A stretch of DNA of 64,000 nucleotides from G965279355 sp965279355 (GTDB taxonomy: Bacteria; Pseudomonadota; Alphaproteobacteria; CACIAM-22H2), in the NCBI GenBank assembly GCA_965279355.1, contig OZ257155.1:2046001-2110000 (forward strand). The letters run 5' to 3'. A program made the position numbers and the translations under genes. The first letter of the stretch is position 1, and each line of letters begins with the position of its first letter. Under the pieces are notes generated by a model. It was not told the origin of the DNA. It saw nothing but the letters and a program-made list of their open reading frames with translations, and did no database searches. Positions 58,331 through 64,000 of the stretch are shown piece by piece.

Positions 58331-60417
58331 GCGGCGACATGACCCTCACCGCAGCCACGCTGGTCCCCGGCTGGCTGCTGATTGCCGTGGCCGCGATCAG
58401 TGCCGTGTTCCTGATCGTGACGTGGTGGACGCGCGCGCGCGGCGCGCTGTGGCGCACGCTTGCCATTCTCGGGCTGCTGCTGGCGCTGGTGAACCCGACT
58501 TTCGTAGTCGAGGAACGCAAGGCGCTGCCCGATATCGGACTGGTGGTCGTCGATGAATCACCAAGTCAGGGCCTCGGCAACCGCCGCCAGCGCACCGAAA
58601 CCGCCCTGCAGACGGTCCAGAACCGGCTCGGAGACCAGAAGGATCTGGAAATCCGTGTCGTGCGGACCGGCAGCCGGACAACCGGCGGCAATGACGGCAC
58701 GCGCCTGTTCGAGGCGGTCGACCGTGCGCTGGCCGATGTGCCGCGCTCGCGGCTGTCCGGAGTCATTCTCCTGACCGACGGGCAGGTGCACGATGCGCCT
58801 GCTGACCCTGCATCGGTGAAAATCACGGCGCCGATCCACACGCTGCTGACCGGCGAGAAGAACGAAGTAGACCGCCGGCTGGTCGTCGAACGCTCCCCAA
58901 GCTACGGGATTGTGGGCAAGCCGCAGGTGATGACGCTTCGCATCGATGACGGCCCGAACGCACCGCGCGCCGGACAGGCCCGCGTCGACATCCGCCGCGA
59001 CGGCGGCGAAGCGCAGTCGCTACGTCTGCCGATCGGCGTGCCAACCGATGTCGATTTCACGCTGGAACATGGCGGCACGACAATTTTCGAGATCGCCGTT
59101 GAATCCGGCACCAGCGAGCTCACCCTCGACAACAATCGGGCGGTTGTGGTGGTCAACGGCGTACGCGACCGCCTGCGCGTGTTGCTCGTCACCGGCGAGC
59201 CGCATCCGGGCGAGCGCACATGGCGCAACCTGCTGAAGTCCGATCCCGCCGTCGATCTCATCCACTTCACCATCCTGCGGCCGCCGGAGGCGCAGGATTT
59301 CACGCCGGTGAACGAACTGTCGCTGATCGCGTTTCCGATCCGCGAACTGTTCGAGGTGAAGCTGCACGAATTCGATCTCGTGATCTTCGACCGCTATCGC
59401 CGTCGCGATGTGCTGGCGCAGGTCTATCTCGACAATATCGTGCGCTACGTGCGCGCGGGCGGCGCGCTGATGGTTGCAACGGGTCCGAATATCGGCACCC
59501 AGAACAACCTGTTCAATTCGCCGCTGGGCCAGATCTTGCCCGGCGTGCCGACCGGTTCCACGTTCGAGGAAGGCTACAAGCCGAAGGTCTCAACCCTCGG
59601 CCGCCGCCATCCCGTCACCGCCGATCTTCCCGGCGCCGGTGCACCGGACGCCCAGCCGAGTTGGGGCCGCTGGTTCCGCCATATCGATATCGAGCCGCGA
59701 CGCGGTCATGTGTTGATGTCCGGCGCACAGGATCGTCCCCTGCTCATGCTGGATCGCGTCGGCGAGGGACGCGTGGCGCAGATCATGTCGGATCACATCT
59801 GGCTGTGGGCGCGCGGATACGAGAATGGCGGGCCGCAGGCGGAGCTGCTGCGCCGCATCGCGCACTGGCTGATGAAGGAACCGGAGCTCGAGGAAAACGA
59901 TCTGCAGGCGCTGGTGCGTGGCGACCGGATCGATATCCTGCGCCGCACGCTTGAACCGGACGGCAAGATCGTCGAAATCACCTTCCCCTCCGGTGAAAAG
60001 CAGCCGGTGACGATGACCGAGGGCGAGGCAGGCCGCTCGCAGGGCAGCGTGCGCGTGAGCGAGCCCGGCCTCTACCACATCACCGATGGCGAGCGCGTCG
60101 CCATCGCGGCCGTCGGTGCGCTCAATCCGGTCGAAATGGCCGATGTACGGACAACCGACGAACTGGTCCGGGTGGCGGCCAACGCCACGGGCGGACAGGT
60201 TCTCTGGCTGTCCGACGGCGTGCCGGATCTGCGCCGCGTGCGAGCGAACCGCGATGCGGGCGGCAGGGAGGGAAGCGGCCGCGGCTGGATCGGCATGCGC
60301 GCCAACGGCGACTACGTCGTCGCCGGCATCACCCAGGTCCCGCTGCTGCCTGGTATCGCGCTGTTCTTCGTGGCCCTGCTCACACTGCTTCTGGCGTGGC
60401 GGCGCGAGGGGCGCTAA
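58327..60417 (+). CDS. Large membrane protein with VWA-like and amidotransferase-like domains
   Basis: 696 aa. N-terminal TM helices at about 14-33 and 42-60, then a VWA-like domain with the MIDAS motif DESPS (residues 76-80) and ILLTDGQVHD. A central region with VVVNGVRDRLRVLLVTGEPHPGERTWRNLL...FDLVIFDRYRRRDVLAQVYLDNIVRYVRAGGALMVATGPN resembles class I glutamine amidotransferase folds. A C-terminal TM (VPLLPGIALFFVALLTLLLAWR) is followed by a short basic tail. It is coupled with the DUF4159 gene; function unknown. Confidence 0.87.
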   Translation: MSGDMTLTAATLVPGWLLIAVAAISAVFLIVTWWTRARGALWRTLAILGLLLALVNPTFVVEERKALPDIGLVVVDESPSQGLGNRRQRTETALQTVQNRLGDQKDLEIRVVRTGSRTTGGNDGTRLFEAVDRALADVPRSRLSGVILLTDGQVHDAPADPASVKITAPIHTLLTGEKNEVDRRLVVERSPSYGIVGKPQVMTLRIDDGPNAPRAGQARVDIRRDGGEAQSLRLPIGVPTDVDFTLEHGGTTIFEIAVESGTSELTLDNNRAVVVVNGVRDRLRVLLVTGEPHPGERTWRNLLKSDPAVDLIHFTILRPPEAQDFTPVNELSLIAFPIRELFEVKLHEFDLVIFDRYRRRDVLAQVYLDNIVRYVRAGGALMVATGPNIGTQNNLFNSPLGQILPGVPTGSTFEEGYKPKVSTLGRRHPVTADLPGAGAPDAQPSWGRWFRHIDIEPRRGHVLMSGAQDRPLLMLDRVGEGRVAQIMSDHIWLWARGYENGGPQAELLRRIAHWLMKEPELEENDLQALVRGDRIDILRRTLEPDGKIVEITFPSGEKQPVTMTEGEAGRSQGSVRVSEPGLYHITDGERVAIAAVGALNPVEMADVRTTDELVRVAANATGGQVLWLSDGVPDLRRVRANRDAGGREGSGRGWIGMRANGDYVVAGITQVPLLPGIALFFVALLTLLLAWRREGR

Positions 60418-60428
60418 CCCTTCCCGCG

Positions 60429-62285
60429 ATGAAGGACATCTTCGAGTCGCTCAAAGCGGGACTGGCGCATCACCAGGCGGGCCGGATCACCGATGCCGAA
60501 GCGGCCTATCGCGTCGCGCTGTCCATCGAGCCCGAGCATTCCTACGGCCTCTACCTCTACGGATTGCTGTGTCTCGGCACCGGGCGTTTAGACGAGGCCA
60601 TCGATCTCTTCGCCCGCTCGGCCCTGGCCGACCCCGAAAACACCGACGCGCTGTTCAATCTCGGCAACGCGCTCTTTCGCAAGGGCGAGTTCGAGATCGC
60701 GGTCGAGCAGTACAGCATCGTCACCGCGCGCCGGCCGGGTTTCGCCGACGGGTTCGCCAATCTCGCGCGGGCGCTGCAGAGCCTCGGGCGCACCGAAAAG
60801 GCCATCGCCGCCGCGCAGAAGGCAATCACCCTCAAGCCCGGTCTGGTTGAGGCACAAGCCAATCTCGGCACATCCCTGCTCGCCGCAGGACGCGCGCAGG
60901 ATGCCATCGAGCCGTTCCGTGCCGTGGTCGCGCTCAGGCCAAGGGACGCGGAAGCCCACGCCAATCTCGCCAACGCCCTGCATCGCGCGAACCAGCCGCG
61001 CGAAGCCGCCGAGGCGGCCCGCACCGCCATCGCCCTCAACCCCGGCATCGCCGAAGCCCACATGCTTCTGGGCACGGCAATGCGCGATCTGGGCGATCTG
61101 AAAGCGGCCGAGACCTCGCTGAAGCAGGCGATCCGCCTGCGACCAGGCTACGCGACGGCTTATACCAATCTCGGCAATGTGCTGACCGATCTCGATCACC
61201 CTGAAGAGGCCATCGCTGCGTTCAAACGTGCGATCGAACTTTCCCCTGACAGGCCGCAGGCGCATTCGAACCTCGGCTTCCTCCTCACCGATCTCGGCCG
61301 TCTGGACGAAGCCATCGCCGCCTGCGAACGGGCCATCGCGCTCGATCCCGACTATGCCGAAGCGCACTGGAACCAGGGCTTCGCCTATCTGCTGTCGGGG
61401 GATTTCGAACGCGGCTGGGACAAGTACGAATGGCGCAAGCGTCACCCGCGTTTTGTCGGCGCCTATCGCGATTTCGCTGAACCCGCGTGGACCGGACAGG
61501 ACCTGAACGGACGCACGCTCATGGTGTATGCCGAACAGGGCCTGGGCGACGCATTGCAGCTCATTCGCTATTGCGAGCTGCTCGCGGCGCGTGGCGCACA
61601 GGTGATCGTGGCCTGCGAGAAGCCGCTGCTTGCAATCTTCAGTCGCGTAAAGGGCGTCAGCCAGGTCGTGCAGCGGACGACACTGCTGCCGCCTTTCGAC
61701 TACTGGATCGACCAGATGAGCCTGCCGCGGGTGATGGGCACCCGCGTCGACACGATTCCGGCACCCCCTTCGTATCTGAGCGCCGACCCGGAGCGCATAA
61801 AGGTCTGGCGCGATCGGCTTCCCGCCGGTTTCAAATTCGGCCTCGTCTGGGCCGGCAATCCCACCCACACCAACGACCGCCGCCGGTCGATCAATGTCGA
61901 TCTTGTGCGACCGCTGGCCGAGATCCCGAACACCTATGCCGTGAGCCTGCAGGTCGGCCTGCGCGCTTCCGATGTTACCCGCTTCGCGCCGCGACAAATC
62001 TTCGATGCGGCGCCGCTGCTCACCGACTTCATGGAAACGGCGGCCCTGATCGCCAATCTCGATCTCGTCATCACAGTGGATACGGCGGTCGCGCATCTCG
62101 CGGGCGGACTTGGCGTCAAAACCTGGGTGATGCTGCCCCTCTCCCCGGACTGGCGGTGGATTCTGGGCCGCGACGACTCGCCCTGGTATCCCTCCATGAC
62201 GCTTTACCGGCAGACCGAGGTGGGCGACTGGACCAGCGTCATCGAACGAATCGCACGCGATTTACGGGTTTTGGCCGGTGAATGA
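60429..62285 (+). CDS. TPR-repeat protein with C-terminal glycosyltransferase-like domain
   Basis: 618 aa from ATG 60429. About nine TPR repeats (residues 5-320), many with the pattern A.A...LG......A......A..L.P, for example AHANLANALHRANQPREAAEAARTAIALNPG. The C-terminal GT9/GT41-like domain has LMVYAEQGLGDALQLIRYCELLAARGAQVIVACEKPLL, FKFGLVWAGNPTHTNDRRRS and LVITVDTAVAHLAGGLGVKTWVMLPLSPDWRW. It could glycosylate proteins or lipid glycans; the TPR part would choose partners. It lies 12 nt after the MoxR-cluster genes, so it may belong to them. Confidence 0.9.
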   Translation: MKDIFESLKAGLAHHQAGRITDAEAAYRVALSIEPEHSYGLYLYGLLCLGTGRLDEAIDLFARSALADPENTDALFNLGNALFRKGEFEIAVEQYSIVTARRPGFADGFANLARALQSLGRTEKAIAAAQKAITLKPGLVEAQANLGTSLLAAGRAQDAIEPFRAVVALRPRDAEAHANLANALHRANQPREAAEAARTAIALNPGIAEAHMLLGTAMRDLGDLKAAETSLKQAIRLRPGYATAYTNLGNVLTDLDHPEEAIAAFKRAIELSPDRPQAHSNLGFLLTDLGRLDEAIAACERAIALDPDYAEAHWNQGFAYLLSGDFERGWDKYEWRKRHPRFVGAYRDFAEPAWTGQDLNGRTLMVYAEQGLGDALQLIRYCELLAARGAQVIVACEKPLLAIFSRVKGVSQVVQRTTLLPPFDYWIDQMSLPRVMGTRVDTIPAPPSYLSADPERIKVWRDRLPAGFKFGLVWAGNPTHTNDRRRSINVDLVRPLAEIPNTYAVSLQVGLRASDVTRFAPRQIFDAAPLLTDFMETAALIANLDLVITVDTAVAHLAGGLGVKTWVMLPLSPDWRWILGRDDSPWYPSMTLYRQTEVGDWTSVIERIARDLRVLAGE

Positions 62286-62437
62286 CCTACATTTGTATTT
62301 AGTCCGGCTCTATCCACATCCACTTCGGCCGGGTTCTTGCGGCGTTAATATTTTGTAAACCAATAGCGCCCAGAACTTGTTTGCTGCATTGCAAGCAGCT
62401 ATTAGTTTACTTATGAACAAACGAGCCGCCGTTCCTC

Positions 62438-62743
62438 ATGAACGACACTGACAGTCCGACTGCACCGGCGGAACCGGCTGCCAGCGCGAATACGCCGGCT
62501 CTGCTGGCACTCCAGATTCTGGAGAAGCTGCTGATCGAGGCGATCAAAACCCGTCAGAATGTCAGTGGCGCGGAAGTCGACCTGCGGGCAGCCCGCGAAA
62601 TCCGACAGCGCCTGATGCGCGATCCCAAGGATGCGGCAGCGATCAGCTGGGTGCGGCAGATCGCACAACGCTGGTCATATCAGCTGAAGAATCACAGCCT
62701 GCGCTTTCGGCACGTTTTCAACCATCTCGATCTCGTCCGTTAA
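62438..62743 (+). CDS. Small hypothetical protein (101 aa)
   Basis: 101 aa, soluble. A Pro/Ala-rich N-tail is followed by helices (ALLALQILEKLLIEAIKTRQNVSGAEVDLRAAREIRQRLMRDPKDAAAISWVRQIAQRWSYQL). An AT-rich upstream region (62290-62420) with a small inverted repeat gctgc-N7-gcagc near 62380-62400 probably holds its promoter. I do not recognise the family. Confidence 0.7.
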   Translation: MNDTDSPTAPAEPAASANTPALLALQILEKLLIEAIKTRQNVSGAEVDLRAAREIRQRLMRDPKDAAAISWVRQIAQRWSYQLKNHSLRFRHVFNHLDLVR

Positions 62744-62755
62744 GACGAGCGGCGG

Positions 62756-63253
62756 TCAGGTCGAGGGCTTGAGGTCCGGCAACGGATAAGCGCCGACCAG
62801 CAGCATCGCCACCCGATCGTTGCCGTCCGACAGCGGCAGCACCAGCCGCTCCCAGGTTGCAACCTGCGTATCCGAACTGACGAGCCCGCCGATCGGCGGC
62901 GCCTCGAAAGCCGCCGTGTACAGGCGCACGCGCGGCGCGCGGCTTTCGCGCACCGCATCGTAGTCGCTGCGGATCCGCTCCTGCTGTTCCGCCGGCAGAT
63001 CGTCGACAGCCTGCCCCGTCATGTCGACGCCGAAACTGTCGACGAATTTCGTGCCGTACAGGCGATAGATGAACCGCCCCTGATCCGTGACATCGATCAG
63101 CAGCAGGTTGCCGAGCCAGCGCTTCATCTCGAGCGGATCGAGGTCGGCACGCACCGGCATGGGACGCGCGGCGCGCTTGCTGCTCCAATAATCGTAGAGC
63201 GCCACAAGACGGGCGTCGGAAATCGATGGCGCGGGCACGTCGCGATCAGACAT
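62756..63253 (-). CDS. PAS domain-containing protein (PAS_5, pfam07310 type)
   Basis: 165 aa. The family pattern is visible: RLVALYDYWSSKRAARPMPVRADLDPLEMKRWLGNLLLIDVTDQGRFIYRLYGTKFVDSFGVDMTGQAVDDL, then a C-terminal strand block with WERLVLPLSDGNDRVAMLLVGAYPL. Second member of the family in the window (see 26744). No output domain; function unknown. It lies 12 nt from the stop of the convergent 101-aa gene. Confidence 0.87.
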   Translation of the reverse strand: MSDRDVPAPSISDARLVALYDYWSSKRAARPMPVRADLDPLEMKRWLGNLLLIDVTDQGRFIYRLYGTKFVDSFGVDMTGQAVDDLPAEQQERIRSDYDAVRESRAPRVRLYTAAFEAPPIGGLVSSDTQVATWERLVLPLSDGNDRVAMLLVGAYPLPDLKPST

Positions 63254-63265
63254 CTGTCGCAGGCC

Positions 63266-63340
63266 TGGTTGGGGCGCCAGGGATCGAACCTGGGAATGGC
63301 GGAATCAAAATCCGCTGCCTTACCGCTTGGCTACGCCCCA
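63266..63340 (-). tRNA. tRNA-Gln (anticodon UUG)
   Basis: Read on the minus strand the acceptor stem is TGGGGCG/CGCCCCA, the D-arm includes GCCAAGCGGTAAGGC, the anticodon loop TTTTGAT sits in a GCGGA/TCCGC stem giving UUG, and the T-arm is CCAGG-TTCGATC-CCTGG. The 3' end is A73 followed by an encoded CCA (63266-63268). Tyr/Leu-type long variable arm is absent. Confidence 0.96.
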
Positions 63341-63401
63341 ATAACCGGCCGGCCCGTAGATATAGGAGAGGTCCGCACCGGTCAAACATGCGCGGGCAAC
63401 A

Positions 63402-64000
63402 TCATGCCGCCTTGGCGACGTTCTGCAGGAACCACTCGTAACTGCGGGCCAGACCGTCCCTGAGGCTGGTCGGCGCCGTCCAGCCGAGCCCGGTCAACCG
63501 GCCGACATCGAGCAATTTGCGCGGCGCTCCGTCGGGCTTGGCCGTATTGTAGGTGAAGCTACCTTTGAAGCCGACCACGTCGGCCACCGTCTCGGCGAAC
63601 TCGCGAATGGTCACATCGGTGCCAGTGCCGATATTGATGGCACTGTCGTCGGAATAGCGCTCCATCAGATACACGCAGGCATCCGCCAGATCGTCAACGA
63701 ACAGGAACTCCCGCTTGGGCGTTCCCGTCCCCCAGATCTCCAGCGTCGGCGCCTTGCGCAGTTTCGCTTCATGCGCCTTGAGGATAAGCGCCGCCGGCAC
63801 ATGGCTGTCCATGGGATCGAAATTATCGCCGGCACCGTAGAGATTAGTCGGCATCACCGAAATGAAATCGCATCCATGCTGCTTGCGATAGGCCTGGCAC
63901 ATCTTGAGGCCGGCGATCTTGGCGATCGCGTACCACTGGTTGGTCGGCTCAAGCGCGCCGGTCAACAGCGCATCCTCGTTCATCGGCTGCGGCGCCAGGC
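63402..64000 (-). CDS. fcl: GDP-L-fucose synthase (5'-truncated)
   Basis: C-terminal about 198 residues; the frame stays open to the window end (LAPQPMNEDALLTG reading into MNEDALL), so the start lies beyond. Features of GDP-4-keto-6-deoxymannose epimerase/reductase: PTNQWYAIAKIAGLKMCQAYRKQHG with the catalytic YxxxK, VMPTNLYGAGDNFDPMDSHVPAALILKAHEAK, and GTGTPKREFLFVDDLADAC. It makes GDP-L-fucose for surface glycans. Its presence suggests another glycan gene group just past the window. Confidence 0.94.
   Translation of the reverse strand, partial: LAPQPMNEDALLTGALEPTNQWYAIAKIAGLKMCQAYRKQHGCDFISVMPTNLYGAGDNFDPMDSHVPAALILKAHEAKLRKAPTLEIWGTGTPKREFLFVDDLADACVYLMERYSDDSAINIGTGTDVTIREFAETVADVVGFKGSFTYNTAKPDGAPRKLLDVGRLTGLGWTAPTSLRDGLARSYEWFLQNVAKAA

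Noticed and set aside
60588..62096. 502-aa minus-strand open frame over the TPR-glycosyltransferase gene
   Set aside because: Repeats in it mirror the TPR repeats on the other strand; it is a shadow.
1..64000. CRISPR array, prophage, insertion sequence or toxin-antitoxin pair
   Set aside because: I saw no regularly spaced repeats, transposase, integrase, phage structural genes or typical toxin-antitoxin pair; gene content is core-like throughout.

Overview
The window is GC-rich, densely packed bacterial chromosome with mixed strand use and many 4-nt gene overlaps. It looks like ordinary alphaproteobacterial core genome (Rhodospirillales/Hyphomicrobiales-like; I cannot be more precise). Support comes from the petABC bc1 operon, the order proC-YbjN-UbiK / lgt-midA-pgeF, the order prs-rplY(ctc)-pth-ychF, CCA transferase-DUF6111-NUDIX-DUF1285 facing MoxR-DUF58-DUF4159, PAS_5 proteins, phasin, and a tandem glycine riboswitch. 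I see no prophage, insertion sequence or CRISPR array.

Layout. 1-1710: end of an RmlC-like sugar epimerase plus a sugar C-methyltransferase. 1.9-4.7 kb: two convergent MFS transporters. The second belongs to a minus-strand operon with a Bug-type binding protein, a DUF3237 protein and a four-His carotenoid/lignostilbene oxygenase (3.4-7.6 kb). 8.3-11.2 kb: FMN-dependent alpha-hydroxy-acid oxidase, then a tandem glycine riboswitch whose 3' end can pair with the Shine-Dalgarno of a D-amino acid dehydrogenase. 11.2-12.8 kb: TetR, phasin, CsaA. 12.9-16.5 kb: unorthodox hybrid kinase and CheY-like partner. 16.5-23.2 kb: proC, YbjN, UbiK, hldD, lgt, midA, pgeF and a lipoprotein. 23.2-24.6 kb: MerR-controlled CDF exporter. 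24.8-26.7 kb: SLC13 permease. 26.7-31.8 kb: a signalling island with a PAS_5 protein, a mini LuxR-HTH protein, a large membrane-bound LOV-type (blue light) hybrid histidine kinase and a divergent receiver protein, with an FNR-like box between the last two. 31.8-35.3 kb: MFS, HxlR regulator, ABC exporter. 35.6-39.1 kb: prs, rplY, pth, ychF. 39.1-41.0 kb: VOC protein, RidA, methyltransferase. 41.0-47.2 kb: a seven-gene minus-strand run (trmL, hemF, two paralogous secreted proteins, mtnP, a fused class II aldolase/short-chain dehydrogenase, an unknown protein). 47.4-50.0 kb: petABC with a strong terminator. 50.1-53.6 kb: SGNH hydrolase, CCA transferase, DUF6111, NUDIX, DUF1285. 53.6-62.3 kb: MoxR, DUF58, DUF4159, a VWA-like membrane protein and a TPR-glycosyltransferase. 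62.4-64 kb: small unknown protein, a second PAS_5 protein, tRNA-Gln, and the truncated end of GDP-fucose synthase.

The observations most worth following are: (i) the LOV kinase, which keeps the photoactive cysteine motif but has Leu where the signalling Gln is expected, with an FNR-like site upstream; (ii) mtnP next to a fused aldolase/dehydrogenase, which would suit a DHAP-shunt style salvage of methylthioadenosine or 5'-deoxyadenosine; (iii) the riboswitch and its visible translational expression platform; (iv) the two tandem secreted paralogues of unknown family; (v) the MoxR-to-TPR-glycosyltransferase cluster.
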